Positions 1-12,340 are shown, counted from the first letter of the stretch. The stretch is 64,000 bases of DNA from Bretschneidera sinensis (GCA_023935145.1 CM043699.1:142024036-142088035), one strand, 5' to 3'. Numbers and translations: made by a program. Notes: generated from the sequence alone by a model not told the origin.

Positions 1-30
1 ATTACAGGAACTATTGAACAATGCACATAC

Positions 31-121
31 CAGCACAAGATTTGATAGTGTGGATCTTGAGGAGCAAGACCACGACACTGGCCAAATGGGTCATATCCCC
101 AGCTAACCTGAATATATTCAT
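31..121 (-). CDS. ERD2: ER lumen protein-retaining receptor (ERD2/KDEL receptor), first coding exon only
   Basis: The minus-strand ATG at 121 opens a 30-codon exon starting MNIFRLAGDMTHLASV and ending KSCA, followed by a GT donor (gtatgtgc) at 30-29. This N-terminus is the near-invariant first membrane segment of the ERD2/KDEL receptor family. These seven-helix Golgi/ER proteins bind the K/HDEL tail of escaped ER residents and return them in COPI vesicles. All later exons lie left of position 1, so completeness cannot be judged. The reading frame stays open upstream of this Met through a GAGAGA-rich stretch; I take that stretch as 5' UTR because family members begin at MNIFR. Identification is from remembered family sequence and is strong despite the short length. 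Confidence 0.85.
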
Positions 122-543
122 TTTTTTCTCTCTCTCCCTCTCAGCCTTTTCTCTTTCTCTCTCGCTAATATATGATAAGATGCGAGTATGTATATGTATG
201 TATTTAGTGTTTAGCGTATAGATCAACCGGAAATTATTTTCCCGGAAAGATCTAGCTGCAATTATCTCAGATCTCCAATTGATCCAACAAGAAAAGGGTT
301 AACTTTTCTCGAGGCTATTGTTTTTTTCTTACCTTTCCTCTGTTTTTTTGCTTATCGGCATTTTAGGAGAAAAGTAGAGTACAAGAGAAAATAACGGTTG
401 TTGATAAATTTGGGTAAAGCTCGGCTACTTATTGGGTACAGATCTTAGTGGCCCATGACAACAATGATGTTGGCTTGGCTGTTAATGCTCGCCGACCAAC
501 ATGGCATAGAGTGAGATTTTACTGATCTAATTTTGTGTTAAAT
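122..543. other. 5' flank of ERD2
   Basis: The minus-strand leader is a purine-rich GAGA tract (about 130-165), typical of plant 5' UTRs. No second gene or clear TATA box was recognised. The rest is unique-looking AT-rich sequence. Confidence 0.4.
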
Positions 544-648
544 AAAAAATTTATTAGTAATTATAAAAATATTAAGTAGTAATTTTAATACTTAAATTTT
601 TTAAACAGTTATTATTTAATTTTTACATAATTACAAATAAATTTTTTT
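544..648. repeat. AT-rich fold-back MITE
   Basis: About 27 bases at 544-571 (ending ttagtaattataaaaat) recur inverted at 619-648 with few mismatches, giving a hairpin-forming element of about 105 bp. No coding capacity. Similar hairpins recur in this window near 16,204 and 49,690. Confidence 0.5.
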
Positions 649-2997
649 AATTCTGTAATAATTCACATGAAATCGAATCCGTGATATCACCCCTCCATTG
701 CATTATTTTCTTTTAGTCTATTTCTGGTTTTGTCTTCTCACATTTCTCTTTTTGTTTAGTTAAAAAAATGTATGATTTATTTATTTGTAAAGTTAAAAGC
801 TTTTTCCAGGAACTAAATTATCTTTTCTAAGGGTGAGTATAGATCGAGTTACATAATAAATCACCCCAACCCAATTATATTTGGTTGGGAAAATCTTAAC
901 CCAGTCCAACCAATAAACTCATCCACTCTCAATCCATTCAAATCGGTTTGGGTCATTGGTTTCGTATTTTTTTTACTTAAAAATTAACGCAAACGTATTA
1001 CGTAAGAAAACATTATCTATAATTATGTATCATTTATTAGATCCAAAATCAAATCCATACAAGAATTTATTAAATCTACATATCATCATTTATAAATTAA
1101 GTACCTTAAATCATTTCACACAAAATTCAAACAACCTTAATTTTATACAAACCATACAAAAATAAATAAAAAATACATTTTAAAGGTGTATGATCAATCA
1201 AATTCTTTCAAACTTCAGCACTATTATAGACTTGGTCTTAAAATCTCTATAACCAAGTTCCATCATACCAAAAACATAAAATGAATGAATATAGGATAAG
1301 CAAATCAATTCAAAAGACTTTTGGAAAACATATTGAAAGTCCAAAAGAAATACTTTCGTTAGAATAAACGGTGTTCTTCAATTAAAAAGTATTAAAAAAA
1401 ACATGCTTCTCACATATTTAAATTTTAATTGGCCCTTATTTTTTATGGAAACTAACAATTTTTGTTGGAGGGTTTCTAAGAAGAAAAAGAAATGAAATGA
1501 AAAGATATATATAAAATATATATTGCAGTCCAAACTAACTTATCAAAATATGAATGTAGCTCATCAATCCTTAACGTATATATATATATATATATATGAT
1601 ATAAGGAAAACTATGTTTTTGTTCTTGAAGTTTATCAAATGTGCCAATTAACCATTGAGGTTTTAATTTGCTTCAACCAACCCTTTAGGTATTTGAATTA
1701 GCCCAATCAAGCCTTCTATTTAGTTCCCTTCATTTCAGATGTTAAAGCCAAACGTGTGGCTCACATGTGTGTTAAAAGCCTGGGTTATTTTCATCCATTC
1801 AAAACTGGTCTTCTTGTAATTTTGAATCCCTAATCGACATAGTCTTACACTCCTATGCAGCTGGGTCTTTTCTCTTCAAGTCGAATGAGCACAGTGCGGG
1901 TGGGTATTTTCTCTTCAAGTCGAACGAACACAATCTCGACTTCTATTCTTCTTCCTGCTTCAAATTTCGGCTGCGATTTATGTTCTTGCTTCAAATTCCA
2001 GCATCGATTTTGCATTTTTTGGGTCTTTTATCTTCAGTGAGTATGCTTCGATCTCGCATATTTGTTTGAAGTTTCAAGTATTTCTCCTTGTTTTGTTTCA
2101 TCATGTCAGATTACCTTTTTTTTATCCTTTTTTACTCTTGTTTTATGAGATATGGTTTTCAAACTCCTGCTTAGCATGTGGATGAAAATTATCTTCCATT
2201 GATAGTTTGTTTGATTCCCAAATAAACAGAGGTTAGTTCAGCCCCCACTTGAAGAAAAAAGACGTATATTCGTTGATTTCTAGTGAGTATGCTTCGGTTT
2301 TCTAACTCTGGCTTTGACTCGTCTATTCGTCCCAAAAATAGGTAACGTCGTAATGTCTCTTTCTCTTTCCTCGGTGGCACTTTTTCTGTTTTTTTCTACG
2401 GGGTATTTTTCTCTTAAATACTTAGAAAATGATTTGTAGAAAATTGGAAAGTGCTCATATCTAGCATGATGAATAAATGAACTTTATTAATACTAGTGAA
2501 CATGAACCAATATGTATAGAAAACCATGAAATAAAGATCAAGAAGAGAGTTCAAGGTCTTATTTTTTCTGTTGAGAATAGAGTAGCTTAGGCAAGAATTT
2601 GGAATAAATTATGTACTCGTGAGCATGACAGTGGAACCCATTGAATTGCGTAATTGCTATGATATAGTACAAGTATTACAGTTTTGTCTAACCAATGACC
2701 AAAGAGGTTGCATGCTTAAGCTTGCCAAGTTTGGTTATATTTTTCTTCCTGTTTTCCTTTTTTTATATTTGCTAAGATCCAAATTAATGTCTAAAGAGAG
2801 TGCGTAAACTTTCACCATACTCGACCCAGATTGAGAAAAAAATTTACATAAGTTGCACTGTCTGCAATTTTGAGGCATCGAGTAATTAGATCCTAGTTTT
2901 ACTGAAATCCGACTCTTATCTTGCTTGTCCAGAGTCCAAACACCATATTAATGCAAATACGCTATATATAACTTAACTCCTACATTAGTTTGTGCAG

Positions 2998-3176
2998 GGA
3001 CTAATGGAGCACCATTGAGAAATAGTAGAATACTTCAATCGCAGGGGAGTTTATGCTATATTTCTCTTCAGAAGGAATCTATTACGTAGGATGGTTTCAG
3101 TGCTTGCAAACACCTACGATTGCTATGCTAAGCTATTAAATGGAACCCACAAGTCTCATGTGCATTCTACAAAGGA

Positions 3177-3222
<46 letters not shown>

Positions 3223-3927
3223 ACTCTCTTATACAAGCCTAAAATCAACTCCACATTGTTGATAAATGATATGAAAGAAGTGGAGATGAAAGCTACCAAG
3301 GCTTATGGATACTTTAATAGCACTCGCCATATCGTACTGTATTATGAGGATCTCATTAAGAACCACACAGTAAGGAATTATAACAATGTCTTGTTAATTT
3401 TTTTTTTCTTTGATAAGTAATAATGTCACATTAAACCTCGGAGAAAACAACTCTTTATGGAACACTTACAGTCAGTACCAACATCATACCATTTGCTTAT
3501 CACACTAAACACACCCTCTAGCTTGTAATTTTGTTTTCTTTTCCCCAGTGTTTGTTAAAGTTTGATAAGTTTTCTGTATATGTTGCTAATCCAATCTTAA
3601 ATTTCGAAACTTCATTACTGTCAAGCTCCATGAAATAGTTCATTTTAAAATACTTATATTAATTGACTTTGTTGGGTAGATGCTAATGTTAGAATTTTGG
3701 TCATGTAAAATTAGTATTCTAATCACAAGCTTGAGATTAGTTCTTAATTCTTGTTGCAGAAACTAAAAGATGTTCAAGAGTTTTTGAGCATCTCACAAAT
3801 GGATTTAACGAGTAGCCATGTTAAAATACACAAAGGTTCATTGTCCGACCACATTAAGAACTGGGATAACGTCAACAAGACACTCAATGGAACAGAGTAT
3901 AAGCAATTCCTCCATATTAACTATTAG
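2998..3927 (+). pseudogene. Captured fragment of a plant NodH-like P-loop sulfotransferase gene
   Basis: Two exon pieces joined by a retained intron are visible. Piece 1 (2998-3369) follows a cag acceptor and reads through EYFNRRGVYAIFLFRRNLL and later TRHIVLYYEDLIKNHT. The intron 3370-3759 has GT (gtaagg) and AG (ttgttgcag) ends. Piece 2 (3760-3927) reads KLKDVQEFLSI through VKIHKGSLS to a TAG stop. These blocks match the C-terminal half of plant sulfotransferase-domain (P-loop NTPase superfamily) proteins. The copy is dead: an in-frame TGA at 3016-3018, a CT microsatellite replacing about a dozen codons in mid-exon, and no N-terminal P-loop exons. Intron retention shows capture at DNA level rather than through mRNA. 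Confidence 0.7.
3181..3220 (+). repeat. (TC)20 microsatellite inside the sulfotransferase exon
   Basis: Forty bases of uninterrupted TC sit between the codons for a KE dipeptide and those for YKPKIN, where the family has a short helix. Confidence 0.95.
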
Positions 3928-4625
3928 AATGAATCTGCATCTAACTTAAATGGAAAGGTGTGAATAGCCAACTTTAGCTAATTTTTATTAGAGAAGTTGA
4001 CAGGACACAACCTGTTTGGAGCTGGTGAAGTTGCATCGCATAAGGGAAAGACTGTACTGGTTGATGCTTGGGGCGTTTTCAACCTTTCTTTTTATAATTT
4101 TGTTTATGTATTGTAGTTATGAGTAATTGAATGGGATATAACTATTTATTTTAATGGACCAATTGTTAGCAGTGTGAAAAGTGCCATTAAATTTAGTTTG
4201 TATGGGGATGGCTTTCAGCTGTCGTGGTAAATTATAATTTTCGTATGTGTAATATGCTATTTCTCTAGACCATTACAAAGTTGCATTGAAGCACTTGAAG
4301 AGTCATTGAATAAGGTTCACAACGTCAAAGAAAAACAAAAATGACATTCTCTGTGAAAAGCTTTTGCAAATGAAATTATTGTCTTATCCTTTTTCTTCAC
4401 TTTCTTTCCCAATGTAGAATGCAAATATCATATATAATAGCCTATTTACAATTCCTTCATGATTGAAACTTACACTTTTGTAATATAACTGATTAGAGAA
4501 ATTGATAGTACATAACTCAATCTTACATCGTTGTTGAAGAGGATAATTGGAGGGCTATAAGATGGCCTAGGACAATAGCTAAAATTTGATAAGTCACCAC
4601 TAGTATTCAAACAAAAATTCTCTAA

Positions 4626-5295
4626 AAACCATTAGCATAAATCACTAATATTTCATTGTCAAAAACAAAACCACCTATTTCCCATTACTTCACCACATAA
4701 GCATGTACAAAATTAGTGCTTGACAGTAAAAACACTTACATTATATATTATCCACTTATTTCTCATCACTTGATCATATAAGCATGTACAAAATTAGTGC
4801 TTGACACTAAAAGCACTTGCATCATATATTATCCACCTATTAAGCATGTACAAAATTAGTACTTGACACTAGAAGCACTTACATCATATATTATCCACCT
4901 ATTTATTATCACTTGACCATATAAGCATATACAAAACTATAAAATTAGTGATTGACAACATAAGCACCTACAAAAGGAATATCATAGCACTATAAAAAGG
5001 TGGATTCCAAAATAACACATTTCCCAATACAAGTCATTATGAATTTTTTCTTTTCCCATCGACCTTTGATTTGCTTGAAGAACCCAAACTTGGGGATTCC
5101 AAACTTTGAATCAACCTTCTATACCTCTTCGCATTAGTCGTAACCAGTAAACTCTCTTGTGTAGGCCCTGTTGGTGTTGCAGTAGGCTCTGTTTGTGCTG
5201 TAGTAGTCCATGTGGGTGTTACACTCCCATTTTTCTTTTTCTCCTAATTCAAACAAAAACATGAACATACTTTTTTTATAAGTAACAAAAACATA
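4626..5295. repeat. Dispersed repeat, copy 1, with internal tandem units and a minus-strand coding tail
   Basis: This block is about 85% alike to 14771-15464 in the same orientation. Its first half is a tandem array with units starting at 4700, 4781, 4842 and 4923 (agcatgtacaaaattag, spacings 81, 61 and 81). Its second half, on the minus strand (about 5250 down to 5040), stays open after a possible AG acceptor. It reads a Thr/Pro-rich stretch with PTGPTQESLLVTT and RYRRLIQSLESPS, ending GKRKNS and stop. That looks like the last exon of an unknown gene or transposon protein. The right end is a T-run followed by ataagtaac, seen in both copies. Confidence 0.65.
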
Positions 5296-6239
5296 AACAT
5301 ATTAAAAGGCATATCAAACAAAGCACACATGCATTGGAAAATTATTTAGCATACATTTTTTTGCCCATTCCGATTATGCTTTCTTTTCCTTCCAAGTGTA
5401 GTAACCACACATTTTCTCGGTCACCACATACAGTATTGGCACAAACAGTATGGTATGCACTAATAAAGGTTGCTAATTCAGTTGCATTCTTATGAATTAA
5501 CAGAAGAAAATGAAGGTTAAAAGCATAAACAGCCACATGTTTGACTCATATCATAATGAGAGAACTCGAACTCAAATACATATAAAAAAATATTAACCTG
5601 ATCAAGGATTGGATAAGGATATTAAACTTTGAGGCAGTGGAACCCACCTACTGCCTCAACAAAGCCAAGACAACAAGATCATGATTACACTGCCATAAAA
5701 ATATACAACAACAGCAACAAACTTAATTTCAAATATGTCATATATAGTCATCTTTTATGTTTCATTATTCACTTTTATCACTATCCTTCTGAATTCATAA
5801 AATTTCAAAAGATGCATGCATGTTCAGATAAAAAGAGTATTATAGTCGATCCTATTGACACCAAAGTCCATTCATTAGAAATGGAAATTATGATACTTGT
5901 ACTCAGACATTAATATTAGAAAAATCTAAGAGTCATTTGAATAGATACCAAAACCATCTCTAGGGATTTCTACATATTACAGAATGTTTGGAAACTAACC
6001 TAAATATAAAATAGAGTGCTTAATCCCTGAATTTCAGTTTAAATTCAACATAAAGAAACATCACAATCACTTTACAAAAATGACAAAAGGAAATATATAC
6101 AGAACATGTATGTTATATATATATAATAAACACACACACATAATTTGATAACAAAAATATCCACTTTCTTATATATTCAAGTACCGATAATGATTTCATT
6201 AAAAGTCAAAAGAGGTTTAAAAAAAATAGTGGTACTTAC

Positions 6240-6309
6240 AAATCAGAAGCAAGAGCAGCACCTCTAGGACTGTCAATTCGGATGATAGCAGACTTATATT
6301 TTTTGGAAT
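6240..6309 (-). pseudogene. Captured exon of chloroplast SppA (protease IV) gene
   Basis: On the minus strand a 70-bp open segment is bounded by an AG acceptor (tttttcttag) and a GT donor (gtaagtac). It reads DSKKYKSAIIRIDSPRG then AALASDL, with the first base supplied by a missing upstream exon. This corresponds to the conserved block of SppA/protease IV, a thylakoid-associated serine protease, that normally reads DSPGGDALASD. The G-to-R and D-to-A changes and the lack of other SppA exons mark it as a non-functional fragment inside the MULE-like element. The match is short but distinctive. Confidence 0.65.
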
Positions 6310-6559
6310 CTAAGAAAAAAATGCAGCAATCATCATGAAAAGACATTACTACCAAAGAAGATGAGAAGAACTAGTAGCTAATCAAGAAAGGTAATAATAT
6401 AGTAAAACACTTTAAACTCAACAATCTTGGTGTCCGGAGCAAAAAAAAAAAAAACATCATACTTGTTAATACAAAAAATAAATTAACAACATAGTACAAA
6501 CTACATAATAACCACAAACCAAAAGATTTCAGAACTTAAGTACAACCAACAAAGAACTC

Positions 6560-8053
6560 CTAAAAGTTGTGAGAGTTCCCCTGAAATTGAAAACGGGAAC
6601 ATGCAGGTGTACCAAGGTACAAAAAAAAAAGGTGAAAGAGATAGTGTGTACTGAACTTGTTAAGAAGATTGAGGAATATTTTGTAGTAATAAAACATTAA
6701 ACATGTTTTGTTTCCATTGATCACCGTTTTCTTTCCATTGAACACTATGTCCCAAGCATGATATGCAGATAACCAATTCATCCCCAGAATTACATCAAAA
6801 TCTGTCATATCTAAAGGCAATAAATCAACCTCAAATTCTCTATCAGCAATATTAATCACACAACTTCAATAGATTGTTCTGATAATAACCTTATCTCTTG
6901 TAGGAACCTCAACAATAATTGCATGCATCAAAGGACTAGTGCTAGCATCAATAGATTTCATATAACTACTATATGCAAAATAATGGGTTGTACCAGGATC
7001 AATCAATAATCTAGTAGCCCTACCAATGATAGATATTATATCCATAACAACATCAGGAGTGACTTGTACATTCTGCTGGGTCAATTCATAGACTTTACCA
7101 TCTCTGGATTGAATCTGACTGCCACATCTTCACTCTGCTACAGATCCTCGACCTCTGCCCCGCACACTCCCTGACCACTGCCTCTCTCCATCGGTCTTCT
7201 CCCGACACTTTCAATGCTTACTTCAGTAGATTTCCCCGCTGGACAATCTACAACAACATGTCCTCCCTCACCACATACAAAGCATATCTGTGTAGGGCAG
7301 TTCCGAGATAAATGCCCCATCTCATTACATTTAAAGCAAACCCTTGAGTCCCGATCATATATCAGATTTCCATTTCCCCTTGGTGGCATACTTATTCCTC
7401 TATCATAACTCCCAATTCCCATAGCCTGTCTCCCAAATCGAGGGGTCCCACTAGTATTACTGAGGTACAGAAGCAATAGATCCTGCTTGCCTCTGACTCT
7501 GCCCTACAGTTCTTTGTGACAAGGAACGTTCCCTATGGGGTGGTCTACCGCCCTGTACACTCATACTACTACTACCTCTAGGTCCCTCAAATCTAGACCT
7601 CTTCAGCCAATCCCTCATACCTTTAAACTCCAGCAGATCCTTCTCAATTTGTAATGTTTTATCCACCAGTACAACATAATTTCTTATGCCCATGTAAGAG
7701 AGTTTAGATCGAATTTCGTAGTATAACCCGTCTAAAAATCTCTTACATTTTCTCTCCTCCGTATTCACTAACTCAGGTAAAAATCTTGACAGAGCTATAA
7801 ATCTGCTATCATACTCCGCCACAGATAAGGTATTCTGCCTTAAGTGAATAAAATCTCTCTCTTGCTAGGTGCGAAATGTATCTGTAAAGTATTTTGCAAA
7901 GAACTCATCCTTAAACTTACTAAAGTCAAAGGTTGTTCCACCTGTGTACTCACCCTAGGCATAATATCTTCCCACCATTGTGAAGCCTCACCTTCTAGCA
8001 TAAATAAAGCAAAAACAACCTTTTGTCTATCTGTCGCTGGTAAGACTTCATAA
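6560..8053 (-). pseudogene. Degenerate Ty3/gypsy retrotransposon gag-protease fragment
   Basis: Minus-strand frames show, in order, a retrotransposon gag domain (about 8050-7460), two adjacent CCHC zinc knuckles (about 7370-7240; CFKCNEMGHLSRNC and CFVCGEGGHVVVDC) and a retropepsin-like region (7084-6560). The last ends in the typical FDVILGMNWLSAYHA block. The gag segment carries a frameshift and an in-frame stop, and further breaks separate gag from protease. Reverse transcriptase, RNase H and integrase are absent, and no LTRs flank it, so this is a relic. It lies within the MULE-like element. It was either captured or inserted and then truncated. Confidence 0.85.
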
Positions 8054-8766
8054 TATCATATTGAAAATTCCGTTTCAATGCCTCTTCCACATGAAATCGA
8101 AGCCAAACAACACTGAGAGAACGCGAAATTAAAGCTAGATGATGCCGAGAGAATACGAAATCGAAGCCAAATGATGTCGAGAGAACACCAAATCGAAGCC
8201 AAAAAAGAGAAATCTAACCCGAAAGGACAAAATTGACCCAGAATCGCGCAATCGAAGCTGGAGAAACAGTGCAAAGCAAAACCTAAAATCGTATATGTGT
8301 AGGACAAGAGTTTTCGATTTCGTTCAACTGATCAAGAGTTAGGGACTCAAAATTACAAGAAAACCAATTTTAGTGGGAAGTTACGAAAATGCCCTAGGCT
8401 TATAGCATATGTGTGAGCCACATGTTTGGCTTTATCGTCTGAAACGAATAGAACTAAACAAAAGGCTTGATTGAGCAAATTCAAATACTTGAAGGGTTGA
8501 TTAAAGAAAATTAAAACCTCATGGGTTAATTGGCATATTTGGTAAACCTCAATGACAAAAATATAGTTTTCCCAAAATATAATTATATAATGATCGAGTT
8601 ACCAGAATGGGTCGGATTGGAATTTTTTAACTTGTGACCCAACCCAACCCACTGGATTAAAAAATTTCTCAGCCCAAACCCACCTCAATTTTTAAAAATC
8701 TCAACCCAACCCATTATATCAGTTAGTGTCAAATTCACGGGTCCATCGATTTCCATGCTCACCCTT

Positions 8767-9223
8767 AATATTTTGAGATAAAATGCCAACTTTCTAAGTC
8801 ATCTTGATAATATGGTGTTTCTGAATTGATTTTTTAAAACGGGTGTTTATGAATTGTTAATACGAATGTGATTCGGGTATAATTCAATTAATAATCACAT
8901 GTTTCCTCTAAAAATGAGATATAGATCGAATTCAATCTCTTCACCAGCAACTGTAAAAAATTAATTAATGTAATTGCTAATATAAATACTTTGTCAGTGA
9001 CTGAAGATTGTCGACTGCCAATGAAATTATTTTAAGCATAGCTCTGTTTTGTTAACAATTTAATAATCACATGCATTCATTTTCAAAAAAATCATGTGCA
9101 TGTTGGATGCACCACCTTCTTAAATTAAATAGTCCTAAGACTTAAGAGATTAGTTAATGCCATTGTCATAACTAAGACCGACCAAGGTGAGAGAAAACAA
9201 AAAAAAAAAAACAAAAGAGTTAT
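8767..9223. repeat. Segmental duplication copy A, middle arm
   Basis: This stretch matches copy B: 8820-8960 corresponds to about 14240-14370, and 9120-9223 to about 15770-15880. It lies between the two large insertions and has no coding content. Confidence 0.6.
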
Positions 9224-10829
9224 GGGCATGTTTGGTAATAGTTTTTAGTTTTTAGTGTTTGAAAAGAGTTTTTGAAAACAGTTTTCTGATGAAAATATGT
9301 TTGGATAACTGTAACTCGAAAACTGTTTTCGAAACAGTTTTCAATGAAATGTTGTTTGGATAATCAGTGTTCGAAAATTGTTTTGAAAATAGAAAACTGT
9401 TTGGATTATACCTTCTTGTAATCGTTTTCAGTTTAAATTTTAATATCTAAAATTAATTTTATTTCTCATATTTACTAAATACAATTTTTTAAGCATACAC
9501 AAAATACTTGGAAATAATTAATATTATTTTATTTTTAAAATGTTAATATTTTTTATATATCATCGATCAAACATTACAACAATTATTGTATAATTATACT
9601 TATACTTCACCGCTTTTAATAAAAAAAGAAGAAGAAGATATATACACATAATACTGAGTATATTACCATATAATATTAACATTATGGTTATTATCGAAAC
9701 GGATCAAAACAAATCAAATTTGATTTGTTTATTAAATGGATTAGCGGATTCTGATCAAAAAATTTATAGGCTAGCAACAGTCAATATTAAACCAAAATAA
9801 ATCATAAAAGGGTGGAACGAATGCTATATGGTAAATTTATGCATCTATCGTTTTCCCTATTAAAGAAAATTACAAGTTGGTGTCTATGGTATCAATGCTT
9901 ATTACAGTCATAAAGGCAAATCAACCAATCTAGACAATTGCCAATTTCTGCAGCATCTGAAAGCTTTGAATATGGATACAACGCTTATCTTCATATCAAA
10001 CTGGTTAGATTCAATATGAGATTCAGTTCTAAAGCACCTCTCGTAAAGAGGATCCCTTTTTCTCTATTGACAAGCATGCAACTTCATGCACAATATCATT
10101 CTCTAATTTTTCATTGAAATGCTCCCTGAGAAATGGCATCCAACCAGCCATTGTACCTAAGTGTTCACAACAAGATTACAAATTCAAATTTATAAAAGCA
10201 CTAAAGACAATTTCATGCAACAAGAGGATGTGCAAATGCATAGGCAAGGTAGCACATGCATCAGCAACTGCAAGTACATCCACAGAGAGAGATTCGGGGA
10301 AGCAACAGTTCACTTGGCTGGAAAGGGAGGTAAACTTTGCTTAGGCAGAAGAACTACTTAAAGGCAAGGAGGTAGGTATCAGTTTGATAGTGCAATTATA
10401 TTCTGACAGAGTGGTCAGATACGCACTAATACCTGCACAGATTCAGACTATGGCAATGGCAATGGCAACATCTATAGTTACAAAGAATAATTGACTTGAT
10501 TCTATTCATGTTAGAAACTCTGAGACATAATCTCATTTGCCGTTGAAGGGGATATTTTAACCACAGTACTCTTGCTAGTACATAGAAGATCTACGAAGTC
10601 CAGAAGAAAGAAGGAATTCAGAAAGTTTAATATGAAGATTGATGAGCTTACAACTTGACTACTCTAAACTGATGGACAAATACTAAAAAAAAGAATACCA
10701 ATTCATTTAACAAAATTTAATAAAAATTATATCATGGAAGTAGTATATATTCCATAAAGATTTGAGCCCAAATGACATTAAATAATTATCAAAGTAAAAT
10801 AGCTAAGAAGATAAATTTAGTTAACCTAC

Positions 10830-11167
10830 CAGTTCAGAATTCTGATTTGGAATGGAGGTTACTGGCGGGCCTGATGGACCAGACAAGATCACTGTAGCAC
10901 CCTGTCAGCCAGGATATGTATGAGCTTTAAAATTATAACATAGAAACAAAATGCAGTTTTTAGCAGTTTACTCATGCCAAATGAAGCAAAAGTGGCCAAG
11001 TTAGTCAGTTTTTCACTAATGAATGCACACAATCATTATAAGAATTGAACTTCAAGGTTCTCAAGGAAGAACACAACAGACCTCTTTACTCCTAATGGCC
11101 ATCTGTCCTGGCGGGGGAGCAGGTAGTGCTTGCAATGGAAGAGCAACAGATTTACCCATCCAATCTT
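10830..11167 (-). pseudogene. Captured exons resembling U2 snRNP-associated SURP protein SR140/RRC1
   Basis: Two minus-strand exons are visible. The first (about 11167-11082) reads EDWMGKSVALPLQALPAPPP then GQMAIRSKE and ends at a GT donor. The second (10901-10830, exactly 24 codons between a cag acceptor and a gtaggt donor) reads GATVILSGPSGPPVTS then IPNQNSEL. Together they match a continuous conserved stretch of plant U2 snRNP-associated SURP-motif proteins (SR140; Arabidopsis RRC1), which act in pre-mRNA splicing. Only this internal piece is present, and an in-frame stop lies just upstream of the first exon. The intron is retained, so capture was from genomic DNA. Confidence 0.6.
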
Positions 11168-12132
11168 CAACTCATACTTATAAACAACAACTCCTGCCAA
11201 AGATAACATATAAGTTCACTTATTTTTTGTTCTTGCATGTATTTAATACATTCAAAATATCTTCATGGCATGTAGTCAAAAATCAACATCATCACACAGT
11301 TGATTTATCCAAGGAATTTTGTTCAAATCATCACATCTCAAAAATGTTTTCCCCCTTCTTTCCACAAAGAATTCATTAGAAAACTTCATCACTTCAGATA
11401 TATTTCTAGAGCTTTAAATGCAGCTGATGCAGGATAGTAGCAAGGAACTAATAACAGGGAATTAAAAAGATAAAAAACTGATCCAAATCATATGGATCAA
11501 TCCCAAATCAAATGGGATAGCAATCCAAATCACATGGACATGCAAACAACTCAATCACATAGTGATGGAATTCGATAATTTGATTTGTTCATTCAATCAA
11601 ATCAAGCAGGTCTTTGAAAATATTCCTGAAACAAAAACAGGAGTCACAAAACTTTCAATGAGTAAAGTAAGTCCCCAAAACTTGAAAGATCCTTCTCATA
11701 TCCTTATAAGAAAATGAAAATAGATTACTACATTCAATAAAATCAAGAAACAAACAAGAAATGTAAACCATAATTTACAAATTAAAGGAGTTCCTAGAGG
11801 CATCACACACAAACACAAACACTACCATTCAAGCAATTAAGGACCTCCATACCAGATCAAACAGCATGACCCTCAAAAGATAATGAAAGAACGACACAAT
11901 AATATGAGAATAAGGACCGACCCATTGCGGATTCATCGCAAAATTTCCAAAAACAAAACAATCATGTGAAGATTGCAAAAGAATGACCTTCATACCCAAA
12001 TTAAGAAAATAAATCACAAATAATCATCGAAGCATAGTATGGTAATTTGACAACTAGAACAAAACCTATTTACAGATTCTCGCAGAAATGATCTATTGAC
12101 ATAAATTAAACAAAAAAAAAACAAAACGAGAA

Positions 12133-12340
12133 TTTAAAGTGCTTTGATTTCTTGTTGCTGAGGACGAACAACTTTTGATTCCATTTCTGATTGTTCTTGC
12201 TCTTGGTTTTGAGCAAGTACTCCTCCGATACTCACTAACAATGATGACAGGAACTCTTGGAGACGACTAGCACGCGTCTCTCCCTCTGTGTTCGCAGTCG
12301 CCACCCTCTCTTCAACTTTATCTCTCTCTTTCCCCCTCTA
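12133..12340 (-). other. Unidentified minus-strand open segment within the transposon
   Basis: An open frame of about 65 codons ends at TAA (12133-12135). It contains RLQEFLSSLLVSIGGVLAQ followed by a Gln/Glu-rich tail. Its base composition is less AT-rich than its surroundings. It could be another captured exon, but I do not recognise the family. Confidence 0.25.

Larger units (their letters stand above)
1605..8573. mobile_element. Mutator-like (Pack-MULE-like) element with long terminal inverted repeats and captured gene fragments
   Basis: About 225 bp at 1605-1830 (starting GGAAAACTATGTTTTTGT) match, inverted, about 245 bp at 8330-8573 (GGGAAAACTATATTTTTGT). The flanking 9-mers 1596-1604 (atgatataa) and 8574-8582 (aaaatataa) agree at 7 of 9 bases, fitting the 9-bp target duplication of MULEs, although both are AT-rich. 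Long TIRs plus 9-bp duplications are the MULE hallmark. The interior holds no transposase that I recognise. It carries pieces of unrelated genes: a sulfotransferase (2998-3927, plus), a tandem-repeat unit with a coding tail (4626-5295), an SppA exon (6240-6309, minus) and a gypsy gag-protease (6560-8053, minus). Stretches 1831-2997, 3928-4625 and 5300-6230 hold no gene I can name. Confidence 0.65.
829..8766. mobile_element. Outer terminal-inverted-repeat transposon (hAT-like), split by a second element
   Basis: The left end reads AAGGGTGAGTAT (829 on). The right end, read on the minus strand from 8766, is AAGGGTGAGCAT. Both ends are followed by subterminal runs of CCCAACCC-type motifs (870-960 and 8,625-8,715), as in non-autonomous hAT-type elements. 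Flanks 821-828 and 8767-8774 are T-rich and only loosely alike, so any target duplication is decayed. The paralogous copy near 14,195 runs straight across this junction without the insert, which is independent evidence of insertion. The original element was probably about 1 kb; the rest is the nested element at 1605-8573. No transposase was seen. Confidence 0.6.

Noticed and set aside
4000..4080. Open segment reading KLTGHNLFGAGEVASHKGKT
   Set aside because: Looks codon-like, but I could not place it in a family with confidence; the exon boundaries are unclear.
7214..7408. Plus-strand frame over the zinc-knuckle region
   Set aside because: Shadow of the gypsy gag relic on the other strand.
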